DNA from: Takakia lepidozioides
Lineage: Eukaryota; Streptophyta; Takakiopsida; Takakiales; Takakiaceae
DNA length: 64,000 bases
Reading direction: 5' to 3'
NCBI GenBank assembly: GCA_030704615.1
Contig: CM060734.1
Span: 29,404,042-29,468,041 of the forward strand
The notes under the pieces are model-generated. The model searched no databases and was not told the origin of the DNA. It saw only the letters and a program-made list of their open reading frames with translations. Positions within the stretch are counted from its first letter, which is position 1, and the number at the start of each line of letters is the position of its first letter. Position numbers and translations under genes: made by a program. Positions 11,681-22,100 of this stretch are shown one piece after another.

Positions 11681-12779
11681 GCGTTGACCCCACCCCATCC
11701 CAGGTCAACGGTTGACCGCACACCATCCCACACATTACTAGACAATACACACTTGAACCTAAGACCTCCTCATTATAGCATCACTAAGTCACTATACACT
11801 AACCAACACACCTATTACACATACATACACAACATAAGTGGTTTGATTATTATAAACATAACAAACTTTGAAATATAAAAAGTGTGACACGTCTAGTCAT
11901 AGTTAAAGGCTTGCAAGGGTTGCAAGGAAAGGTACTTGTGGTGTTACACCAAGGTGTTGGAGAGCTCAAGAAGAAGCTTGTTTACTACAAGATTTGATAA
12001 GGATTGCCAAAGAGGTGGTTGGTGGAAGCATGGAGTTTAAGGTTTGAGAATCATTTCTATGATTATCGAGTCAATGGTGTATGCCATGACTTGTGGAGAG
12101 CGACTAAATGATTGTTAGTGCTCATTTCACTAGCAATCTAGGGTTAAGCAAGCTCAAGTGTGGATGTTGTGGAAGAGAAGCCAAGGAGCTACATAGGCTT
12201 GGGCTTGAAGACAACAAGGGCAAACACTTGGAGAGCATTAGGAAGCTCAAGAGGTTAGAAGGGGAGCATGTGGAGGAATCTTCCAATAATGGTGGTGTGG
12301 AGCCAAGCTTAGGGCATTGGAAGAGCTAATTGGAGAACAAATTGTGGGAAGTCCTTGAAGAGATATCATCATTCAAGCATGCTTCCCAAGTGTGGCTTCC
12401 AACTTCAAGCTTGAGGAGAGCTAGAAGGTGAATGGAGCAAGTTGATTCCCTTGTGTATGAGGTGATGCATGTGTGGAGCATGCTTTTGGCTTGAGCTTTG
12501 CCCTTTCAAGCTTGAGAGGAGTGGCTCTTGAGCTAGCAAGTGAAGGGAGCTTGAATGATCAAGGCTTGAGAAGAGACAAGGCTTGGTGGCTTGTCAAATG
12601 AGATACAAACTTGATTTTGAGTTCCAATGACTGATGGAGCTTGTTGTGTGGCAAAATCATTGCTAAGTGAGCTTGAGGTGAAGAAGATCAAGGGAATTTG
12701 CCTTGGTATCCCATAGAATTCATGGATGCTTGAGGGGATTAAGCATAGAGCTCCAAGGAGCACAAACCCTAGCTTGGTA
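11681..12779. other. No recognised gene
   Basis: A purine-rich stretch with many AAGCTTGAG- and GGAGCTTG-like strings. Short frames (for example 12108-12329 on the plus strand) have no recognisable domain. The composition suggests the noncoding part of a degraded retroelement, but no LTR ends could be set. Confidence 0.35.
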
Positions 12780-13380
12780 AGGCTAAACCTCAAGGAAACA
12801 GAGGGGGAAGTGGCTAAAGCTTAGGGGGAAATGGCTAAACCCTAAGGGGAAATGAACTACTCTATGAGGGGGAAATGTCTATCCCAAGGGGGAAATGGCT
12901 ATTCCTAAGGAGAATAGAAAGGGAACACAAGAAAAATATGTGTAGGCCCAGGGGAATACTGGGGAATACTATAGAATATTCTCAAGAATATGCTCAGAGA
13001 ACTTTGGGAACCTATTGGGAACTTATTGAGAACCCATTAGGAACTTGGGAACGCATTGGGAATGCATTGGGAACATAGTGAGTCCTTGGAGGGCTGTTTG
13101 GAGTCCTTGGAGGACTATTTTGGGTCCTTGGAAGACTATTTGGAGGACTATTGGGGGTCTTTTGGAAGACAATTTGGGTCCTTGGATGCCAATATTTGGC
13201 GAGCTTGAGGAATCTTTGGCGACTTGTGTGAGGGACTATTTGGGGTCCTCGAGGGCCAAGTTTTGGCAGGCTCTTGGGGCCTTGGTGTATTGTTTGGAGT
13301 CGCATTGTGCAAGGTTTGGGAGCCTTAGTGAGATTGTTTGAGAGACATCTTGAGGGCTCCTAGAGAGTTATTTGAGAGAC
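12780..13380. repeat. G-rich minisatellites
   Basis: Two adjacent arrays. At 12780-12910, degenerate units contain AGGGGGAAATGGCTAA. At 13010-13380, units contain TCCTTGGAGGACTATTTGGG. Both are direct repeats with many substitutions and have no coding signal. Confidence 0.75.
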
Positions 13381-13988
13381 CCTTGAAAGATAGTCTTGTC
13401 TATTGCTCCAGCAAGAGAGTGTGGAGATAGGGTAGTGGGACGAGAGCATGCTGGGATTAGGAATTGTTTTAGTCTCTCTTCCCTGTAGTCTTTCACCCTC
13501 TCTGTAGGCCAAAACCTTTCCGTAGGTGGAGGCAAGAGTCAGTCCGGGTTTGGGCTGGGGTGTCATTGCAGGAACGACACTGTGGAGTAGTTTTTGGTCT
13601 GGGGGAGTTGTTGTTTGATTTTCTTGTGTTTGGATCCTCCCCACATCTGCATGCTTGACTGTGCGCCATGTTAGTTTTGTGTGGGCGCATGTTTTCATAG
13701 GAGGTTGGTCCGGATTTGATCATCGAACAATCATAGAGCGTGCTGTCGGTGGTGAGGCTAGGGTGATGACCAGTCAGACCATCATTGTTTCTCTTATGGT
13801 GAGGCTGGGTTGATGTCCAGCAGACCATAGGAGTGCTTGTGGTAGATGCAGGTGCAGGTGCAGATTTATGTTAGAAACCTAGTATTCCACACCATAAGCC
13901 GCAACAGGTTCTCTACCCGGTGACCTTGTGGAAAGGGGGATTAGAGACAGGTTTACAACGGGTGTGGTTGTGAGTTCTTATCACGGAG
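13381..13988. other. Probable retroelement 5' untranslated sequence
   Basis: No coding domain. It lies immediately 5' of a plus-strand gag fragment, so it may be the leader or LTR of that element. No primer-binding site or second LTR was found. Confidence 0.3.
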
Positions 13989-14395
13989 GTGTCACCAATT
14001 GCTGAGGGGAGTGTCGGTACAAGCATCAGCGATACTAGTGGGTACACAAGACGAGGTGTGCGGTTTAGGCCACCTTCACCTTCAGTGTCTCCTGAGGGAG
14101 GTTCAGACTCGGAGTCAGAAGGATTCTCGCCGAGGGTGCAAGCCATTTCTATGCCATTGTTGTGGGACACGATGGAGGAGATGTATGGAAGTACCAAGGG
14201 GCCACGTAGGTACTCTGGAGTTGTGGGCACCATCGAGCTTGATGACTTCATACAAGAGATTTCAATACCTTGAGGGGCCGCCTATGGATGATTACCATGA
14301 GTTTAGGCAGGGACATGCGGTGGAGATTGAGGAGTGGCGATAGTATAATTGGTCACCTAATTACATCTCCATCACTAGAGGCACCTAACTAACTA
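13989..14395 (+). pseudogene. Ty3/gypsy gag N-terminal fragment
   Basis: Encodes a Ser/Pro-rich leader and then, after a frame change near 14270, LEGPPMDDYHEFRQGH and WSPNYISITRGT. The same sequence occurs in gag of the minus-strand methyltransferase-bearing element at about 35160-35290, so this is a short relic of the same family in the opposite orientation. It stops abruptly near 14395, where minus-strand integrase sequence starts. Confidence 0.75.
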
Positions 14396-15404
14396 ACCGT
14401 CACCCCTGAAGTAACAGTGTTGTCTCTTAGTGCCTTGGCCTCTACCCATTTGGTAGTGTAGTCAGTGGCTGTGTGGATGTATTGGTTCTGTGTGTACTTT
14501 GCTGGAGGTTTAATGGGCCCCACAAAGTCTAGTCCTCATCGTTGAAATGGTTTTGTTGGTAGTATTGGGTGCATAGTACCCTTCCCAGTTCGTTCTACTG
14601 GTCCCATCCTCTGGCAAACATCACACTGTTGACAGTGTTCATAAGTGTCTCCAAATACAGTAGGCCACCAGTAACCTGCTAATAATATCTTCTTTGTTGT
14701 CTGGTCAGAACTGAAATGTCATCCTGCAATTCCTTCGTGTAGCTCTTGCATCACTGTTTTGGCTTGTTCTTTGTTCACACATCTTCTCATTATGGAGTCA
14801 ATTCCTCTTTTGTACATAATTCCCTTGATTACTGTGTATGGTTTGCTTTTCATTGAAAGCTTTCTCCTGTCATCTTTGGTGTAGTCTTCAGGAAATTTTC
14901 CTGTGTTCAAATAGTATTTGATTGGCCATTGCCAATCGTCTGGATCTTGATCTTGATTCTGAATGTCTTCTGATTCTTCCTTGGTAACTGTATAAGCTCC
15001 AATACTGATATTGGCCAATTCTTGATTGTTGGCTCTTCGTTTTCCTTGTCCTCTTCTTCTTCTGGATCTGGCTCTTCCTCAATAATAGGTCCTTCATCAA
15101 GAGGTTCATCTTCATCTGATGAGTCCTCTTCTTCATCAGTGTCATCCATGAGCTTAAGAGAATCTGGGAGGTCATAGTTTCCTTGAAACACTCCCAGAGC
15201 GCCTAGAGGATCTGTCTCTTCATCTTGTGCTTTTGGTTGAACATCAAACATAAATGCGTCGGGAAGTTGATCCTCTACTCCTGTGGCTGGTTCTCCTGTA
15301 GTAATTCTTGACAGATGATCTGTTGTAATATGTAATCTTCTTGGTTTATGAACAACTTCAAAATCATACTCATGAAGAAGTAATAACCATCGAGCAACCC
15401 TGTG
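14396..15404 (-). pseudogene. Ty3/gypsy pol fragment (RNase H end, acidic linker, integrase start)
   Basis: Read on the minus strand from 15404 downward, it begins with the RNase H C-terminus (ARWLLLLHEYDFEVVHKPRR). An unusually acidic linker of about 40 residues rich in Asp and Glu follows (about 15160-15050). Next come the His2Cys2 zinc motif of integrase (HCQQCDVCQRMGPVERT near 14580-14640) and the start of the catalytic core ([12 protein letters not shown] near 14500-14540). It is broken by stops and truncated at both ends. Confidence 0.75.
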
Positions 15405-15833
15405 TTAGAGGGCTGCTTGGGACTTAGACGCTTTTACTGGTTCTATGGGGTACCCTTAATTTTTGCGCAAACTTATGAATGGTAGACTGAGACCAACAGG
15501 GGCCTTAGGGGTGGCAGGCGCAGGCTTTAGGGGGGGTAGACAGCTTGTCACAGTCTATCACAGCCAGACACAGTCTGACACAGCCCGACACAGCTTTACA
15601 CAGTTTGTCACAGTCTATCACAGCCAGACACAGCCCGACACAGCTTCGCACAGCCAGTCACAGCCCGACACAGTTTTACACAACCCGTCACAGTCTATCA
15701 CAGCCAGACACAGCCAGACACAACCCGATACAGCTTTACACAGCCAGTCACAGCTCGGCACAACTTGACACAGCCTGTCACAGTGTACATGGGGAACAGT
15801 TATCATTGACAGGGAACGACATCTGCCAAATTC
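15405..15833 (+). repeat. LTR-like insertion with internal CACAG minisatellite (copy A)
   Basis: Begins TGTTAGAGGGCTGCTTGGGA. At 15541-15785 it contains a minisatellite of ~10-bp units (CACAG plus five variable bases). It ends in a segment with GGGAACAGTTATCATTGACA. A second copy lies inverted at about 52090-52731 with the same outer sequences on both sides of its own minisatellite. This copy separates two gypsy fragments of opposite orientation. Confidence 0.75.
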
Positions 15834-16075
15834 TTATATGAAAACATCATCACACGATTTGGTTGCCCACTGGAATTCGTCAGTGATCAAGGATCACATT
15901 TTATAAATGATGCCATAAAATGCTTGACAGAGGAGTTCATGATCGTACATCACAAGAGTACTGCTTACTATCCCCAAGGAAATGGCCAAACCGAATCTAC
16001 CAACAAGATATTATGCACTATCTTAACCAAGATAGTAAATGCCAATCGTACAGATTGGGACTTCCAAGGGATCCT
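15834..16075 (+). pseudogene. Ty3/gypsy integrase core fragment
   Basis: Encodes FGCPLEFVSDQGSHFIND (second catalytic Asp) and STAYYPQGNGQTESTNKIL (catalytic Glu in GQTES), typical of the gypsy integrase core. It is truncated before the first Asp and after NRTDWD, and at about 16075 it meets minus-strand gag sequence. Confidence 0.85.
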
Positions 16076-17243
16076 TGGAATCTTTACTTCTGCTCTGATG
16101 AAATCCCAATTCCAATTTCTTTGCAGTTCCTACTGCTTCAGCCAAAATGTTGTTAGGCATGACTGTAACCATGGTTACATATTCAAGACGAAGTCCGTTG
16201 ATGAACCATGATTTTTGCAAGTTGTCACCTGGTGCTTGAGGTAGCTTCCTGATCAGAGTCTTCATTTTCTCCCGGTAGTCAACTACCAATTTTTATTTTT
16301 TTTGTCTCAGGTTCTGTAATCCTGTGAAGATTTCATACGTGGATTTGTTGGATCTATATCGTTCCTGAAATGCGGCTCTCATATCCGCCCAATTTGCAAA
16401 GTGATTGGCTGGAAAGGTTGTCAACCATTCAATGCCTTTCCTGGCCATTGAACAAGGAAATAATCAGATCTTTTCCTAGTCTGTTGCTTCATTGTAAATG
16501 GTGCACATGTTCTCAAATTGATTAAGATGGATATCCGGGTAAGATTTCCCATCATATAAAGGAAACGGCGGTCTGTTGCTTGCTGCTAAAGCCATTGGTG
16601 CTGCTGGTACAACTGGTGTTGCTGGTGCAACCGGCTGTCCAAACTAGAATGGTCCCGCTGCTGTTGGTTGCGGTGGTGTTGGGATTGTCAAGGCTAGTGG
16701 TGTTGTTGGTGTTTGTCTTCCAAACAATGATTCAAAATTAGGAGGTCCTTGTCCCAAGGATAGCCGTCTTCCAGCTGATGTCCCTACTAAGCTTAATGAA
16801 TCTTTAAAAGCTTTGAGTGCAGTCCTGGTTATCGTTTCTGGAGAAGTAGTTTCACTTCTTTCACCTTCTTCACTCAGAATATTCTCAAATTTTTCTTCCA
16901 ATATTTCAGCAAAACCTCGATTTGGACTTGTTATTGTAGGTCCTTCAGATCTTTCTTGTGGTAACCATTCGCCAAGTGCATTACTTGCAACTCCTTCTGG
17001 TGTAGTGTTCTCACTTTCCAAAGATCCGATTTCCTGATCTTTTGGTTTATCACTGTCAATTTGTCTTAATGCCTCACCTTGAATAATATTCAAGTTTTGT
17101 AATTCCGGGAACTCTTTTCTCAATCGAGCTTCTCTTTCTGCAGCATATTTCTCTATTCTTCCAACTCTGTCTTGCTTAGCTTTTTCCTTAATTTCCTCAT
17201 TCATTCCCACATCATTGTCGTGCGCATACGTATCGCTACACAA
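16076..17243 (-). pseudogene. Ty3/gypsy gag, decayed
   Basis: Minus-strand gag read from 17243. A charged coiled-coil-like N-terminus (KQDRVGRIEKYAAEREARLR) is followed by a Pro/Thr-rich linker, the capsid region around PFPLYDGKSYPDIHLNQFEN (about 16500-16570), ANWADMRAAFQERYRSN, and QKSWFINGL near 16210. The frame breaks at about 16640, 16470 and 16300. It belongs to the same gag clade as 43263-44372. It starts beside the LTR-like repeat at 17216, so it may belong to that LTR. Confidence 0.8.
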
Positions 17244-17742
17244 CTACATCGCTATCCAAACTACACCGCACATATATGGATAATAAAGTAGTCTGCCACA
17301 ATGATTGGAAACTAGATTCACACTGTTGACACATAAACACTCAATACAACACAATCACTCATTAAAACTAAGAGTCGAGCCAGGGGCACCCCAAGCTATG
17401 GGAACTCCACCCCAAAATGTCATATTCTCCCTTCATAAACACACTCAGATTCTAAGCAGTGAAGGAGCTCGGTCGTGCAGGCTCAACTCGAGAGAGATGA
17501 GCCGCACGACTGACGCTCTCGTGAAGATAAGATGGTTCGGGGGTCAAGCTAAACTTGACACCTGACTTAACACTTGAACTAAATCCAAGTGTTAAATACA
17601 AATAACTAGCTTTATTCTAGTTAGTTTCACACTGTGTTTATTTAACTTGACAGCTGTCGTGCGCATACGTATCGCTACACAACTACATCATTGTCCAAAC
17701 TACACCACACATATATGGACAATAAAGTAGTCTGCCACAATC
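17216..17742. repeat. 88-bp direct repeats / candidate LTR
   Basis: Two copies of an 88-bp sequence, 17216-17303 and 17655-17742, differ at about six positions. On the minus strand each begins TTGTGGCAGACTACTTTATT. The copy at 17742 directly follows a purine run (AGGGGGGTGA), which looks like a polypurine tract. The interval 17741-17304 would then be a 438-bp LTR (TG...CA), with the start of a second LTR in tandem. The matching 5' LTR was not found near 36131, so assignment to the large gypsy element is tentative. Confidence 0.5.
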
Positions 17743-17999
17743 ACCCCCCTAGCTGGTGGATAGGTCCCTCTAACTCCAGATAGCTACAAGATGTAATAGC
17801 CACAGCCGTATTAAGTCCTCTATCACTGTCCCTATTGTAGTCAAACTCTATAGATCAAGAGGCCGGGTACAATAGTAGCCCCATCGTTAGTCGCCGTCTT
17901 GCAATCTATGAACTTGAGTCAGGATCTCGTGTGTTCAAGGTCTCCTAGTAGCTTGACCTTACATTTTTTGTTAGCCTTCCATGGTTGTATCCACTCCCA

Positions 18000-18107
18000 C
18001 TATCCAATGCAATGCGAACATAACCAATCCCCATCAGGAACCATCTCAAGAGGTGGAGTCAAACATCTCATATGCCAACCTCTAGAGCATTGATCACACA
18101 CCAACAT
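18000..18107 (-). pseudogene. PHD finger, C-terminal half (gypsy pol 3' end)
   Basis: Minus strand: MLV (encoded by the target duplication itself), CDQCSRGWHMRCL, then DGDWLCSHC and a stop. It supplies the second Cys pair, His-x2-Cys and last Cys pair of a Cys4-His-Cys3 PHD zinc finger. The first Cys pair is 11.3 kb away at about 29470-29480, on the other side of the MULE, and the two halves share one frame. Confidence 0.85.
18099..18107. repeat. Target-site duplication, left (CACCAACAT)
   Basis: The 9-bp CACCAACAT lies directly outside the left terminal inverted repeat. The identical 9 bp lies directly outside the right one (29436-29444). Nine bases is the typical duplication of Mutator-like elements. 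Confidence 0.9.
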
Positions 18108-18175
18108 CAGGGATGCCTCGGCGTGAGCCTGGTCACGTGAGCGCGTGAGCGCGTGAGCGCAACTGCGCTCACGCC
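18108..18175 (+). repeat. MULE left terminal inverted repeat
   Basis: Starts CAGGGATGCCTCGGCGTGAG. It aligns without gaps for the first 21 bases, and then with short indels, to the reverse complement of 29435-29381; both contain GGCGTGAGC and CACGTGAGCGCG and end at CGCTCACGCC. The inside flank (18176-18240) holds several CACGTCA motifs, as does the right end. Confidence 0.85.
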
Positions 18176-19142
18176 ACGTCACCTTGCGCAAATGCCACGT
18201 CACGGGGCTCAGTCCACGTCATCACACGTGAAGGCCGAGTCACCACGCACCCAGAAAGAAATGGAGTGTATTCCCGCGGATTGGCACCCTTTACCGCGGA
18301 AACAAGCTGGACGACATAATAAAAGGCATTGAATAAAGGATGGATGAATGTACAGTTGGATGATAAACAGATGGATGAGTGTGAAAAATGTATGTAGATG
18401 GATGAATGACGGATGGATAAGAGTAAAATGGATGAATGTATAATGGATGTTGAGCAATGACAAAAATTCATGACAGGAAGATGCATGACCAAATCTTTTG
18501 ACGAATGCACAAAGTATATGAAATGAGTGTGGAAGGTTTGTGGGGTGGATTAAAGAGTACAAAGGATGAATGTACAATGGATGTTGTACAAAGGAAGCTT
18601 TCATGAATGGAGCACGCATGAATACAGTGTAGATGAATGCACAATGGATATGAGAAGAGTCAGGAAGGTTTGTGAGATGGATTCATACATATAGCAATTT
18701 AAACGAAAGTTGATTATGTGATTATTATTTGTTCTAAAGGAACAACTACGGTAGAGGAAGGGGATTCAACGTTTTCCAGATAATATGAAAATGAATATTA
18801 AAAGAATACAGTTCAGTCTGACTCAGAGTCAGTACAATGTATCCCCTCTTCCTCTGCATCTAAGTCTAAGTATTTTAGAACACCGGATCCACGCTGGATA
18901 CACCTACGGCTGGCCACTAAAAAGTCAGGGGATAGGGACTCGGCCGCGTGAAGCGCCATTGCTTCGGCATAAACAGGGAGCAGAAAATTGGAAAGGGGGC
19001 TGTCGAAAACAGACTCGCCAGAAATGACTGTATCTCCTGAAGATCCACCGCTGGCTTTCCTGAAAGACAGTCTGAAAAAGTTATTACTGTAACTTTGATG
19101 TTATCGAGAAATTGAGTATGACTCCCAAAGAGGGTTTAGCAC
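18176..19142. other. MULE left subterminal region with GGATGAATG minisatellite
   Basis: Repeated CACGTCA motifs at 18176-18220. At about 18330-18690 there is a degenerate minisatellite of GGATGAATG-type units. A possible extra 3' exon of the minus-strand gene lies near 19065-18950, after a TTTCAG acceptor, but the simpler model stops at 19143. No other gene is seen. Confidence 0.6.
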
Positions 19143-22100
19143 TTACTCACATGAAAAGTCGTTGTCGACCTGCTTATCTTCGGGATCGTCATCATTTCGA
19201 ATTTGAATCCGATCAGTCTGTGTGCCTAAAGTGGAGCCAGACAAAAGGGGGAGGAGCACGGTGTTGTAGAGGTCAGAATCACCCTCCATGCCAAAAAGGC
19301 TTCTTCCGCCTGCCTTGCATGCGTGGTAAGTTGCTCCTGCACCAGACAGGAGAACATGAACAGTTTGGAGGGGGGGATTTAAGCAGATGAAACTGTTGAA
19401 AGGAAACCAATTCGGAAGGGAAAAAACGAACCTGTGGACACAGAAAGATCGACCACCCGTGCAGAGCGGTGGCTGCATGACTCCAGCAGTATTTGCATGA
19501 ATGCTGGTGACTTTTCCTTTGCACCTCTCCAGGGAGTGCCATCTGGTCTCTTCAGAGTCTGACTGGACTGCATGAAGTTGTACAAAATGTCATCGACATG
19601 GGGCTCATAGGGGGGGTTGACGAAACAACCCTGGTCAGAAATCTCAAAGTTGCGGATGGAGGATGGTGTCTTTGATGTGCGAATCCTCCGCAGGCAGATC
19701 GCCTCGAACATCCTCGTCTGCCAAAGATAACAGGTTAGTGTGGTAAACACAATCTAAAGTGGAAGTGTGTACATCGGCTATTCAGAACTCTGACACAAAA
19801 AAATCATGAATCGTTGATGATCGGTGTCGATCATAAAACATTCTACTAGAGTGGAGCTGCAGAGAAAATTGAAACTCATGATCAAAGCACAAGCAGAAAG
19901 GAGACGACATACCAGTTGACCAGGGAAACCCCCTTTCACAAGGTAGAGGCTGTTCACACAATTCCATGTGCGCAAAACTTCAAACCCTGAAGACTTGAGG
20001 TATGATGCCAATGCCCGACGACTATCATTGTCACATGACTGAAAAAGCAGAAGTGTCCCTGCATCAGAGAGGAAATTGTTACAGAACCCGAACACCCAAC
20101 TCCAGTAGTTGTCCTCGAATTTGTTCCAGCCTGACGTCTTGCTCTTTGGAAGAACTTCTGGCACAGCCTGGCCATCCGGGATGTCGAGAATGACAATGTC
20201 GGCCGCATAAGTTTTCTGCACACCGCACACGAAGGTGGGACCTGTGCTCACCTGCAACAGACATGTTTTTTATAAGAACGATGGCAAGAATGTTTTCAAA
20301 GAACGAGACTGAAATACTGCCAACGAAACTTTCAGAGAAAAGGAAAGTAACTGGAATTCTCACCAGATTGAGGAATGAGATTATATTGTCCCAGGTAGGG
20401 GATGGCACCCCAGTGTATCCTCTCTTTCGACTCTGCATCATCGAAAGCCAACCCTCATTAACAATTTTCATCTCTCCTGCTGAATCAGAACGGGAAGGGT
20501 GTGGCTTGGCATCGAACACGAACTGAAGAGTGCGGGTATATCTTCCAGCACTAAAGTCCTGCCCACTCTCCATCTCCTTTTCATCCTCCTTCCCCTTGTC
20601 CTTTTCCTTCTCTTTGGACTTGTCTTTGTCCTTTGGCTTTGCTGGTGAGATGGCTATGACATCAACAGCCTTGTCTTTTGGTTTGCGGCCCGCCTTCTTT
20701 CCCTTCTGCGGCGTTCCCTGAGCATCAAGCTCATTGGCAGCCAAGGTTGCTATGTTTCGTTGATACTCTTCGTCAGTCAAAGGCGCCAGCATCTCAGCGT
20801 TATTGTTCAAGTATTTCATATGCTGTTCTTGAAAGGTCGTGTGCTCAGGTGGGCAGTCAAGGTACCACCCACAGTCTCTGAAGTGAGAAGGACTCCAGTC
20901 CTTCAATATCCCTGCAGTATACATGGTTGGATCGTTTGCAGGGTCCGACCACATGTCAAGATAGTCGGGAATTCCGCTCAGGTGATTTCCTTCCATAAGC
21001 ACATATTTCGTGTACCTGAAAAAATGAGATAAATCCCAACCCACAAAAGCGCTCAGTGAGTAAGATGCAAGTAGAACAGAAAGAATAAAACATGGATTGA
21101 AATGGCTCTGACAACTGCTCCAAGGACCTTTCAGGACCACACTACTGCTCCAGATATGAATGTCGTCAACGCCATTCAGAACATTCCATTCCATGACACT
21201 GTAAATACATCCTAATCCAGGTGAATGCAAATAATCGATTAGAAATGACACAGACATAGAAGTGAATGTCGTCAACGACATTCAAGAATGAAGCCAAATT
21301 ATTACTTAAATGAAGCAAAATCACAGGATGGAAATAAAAAAATTGAGTAAGGAACCATCCAGGAAAACTCAATGCACATTCATAACGAACCTATCACTGA
21401 GGACCTCACAACATCACTGTATGTGAATGGCGTCAACGCCATTCACAAAAATACAAAAAAGAAACCAATTACTTAGCTCCCCAATCCATGTAAATTGAAT
21501 TTGTCGCTTTTGAATAATACAGACACAGCTGTGAATGTCGTCAACGACATTCACTTTGGATTTCTTAAAACAGAGCTTATCAAGCCTCCACATTCATCGC
21601 AAGAGGAAAAAACAATGCAGAACAACTGAATGTCTGCATTGACATTCAGCAAAATGAAGTGAGGAACCCTCACTGTAACCTCTATGGACATTACAAAAAT
21701 TTAAATAACCTTGAGGACCTCTCAACAACTCCGTATGTGAATGTCGTCAACGCCATTCAAGGACATTATCAATTCTAATCAGGGACAATATAATTGCACC
21801 CTTAGATCCTAACCAGGTGAATTCATATACTCGCTTAAGAATGACTTAGACAAAGAAGTGAATGTCGTCAACGACAATCAATCTAGATCTAAGATTGCAA
21901 TCCATATGAAGCCACATTTTTTCCCAAAAAAACAGTAGAGTTTCAAGTATGACATTGCACCTGTACACAACTCGCATCATGGCCCACTCTCCTCCAACCT
22001 GACTGTCAAAGTCGTTGGACCGTAAAATGTTACCATCTTTGGAGAACTCCCGGAAAAAACAGTATCTCCAGGTGAGACCTCTCCACTTCCTTATGTATGC

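Noticed and set aside
18000-18203. Stand-alone PHD-finger gene
   Set aside because: It has only the second half of the finger, and its upstream part is MULE terminal sequence; the first half lies at 29445 and above.
18950-19065. Extra 3' exon of the cargo gene
   Set aside because: Splice sites are possible, but the model ending at TAA 19143 is complete and in frame without it.
19700-19900. NPPY in the minus-strand gene (residues 959-962) as the methyltransferase catalytic motif
   Set aside because: It lies only about 54 residues before motif I and after the motif VI/VII-like segments; DIPDG at 835-839 fits the expected place better. Kept as an alternative, not as the call.
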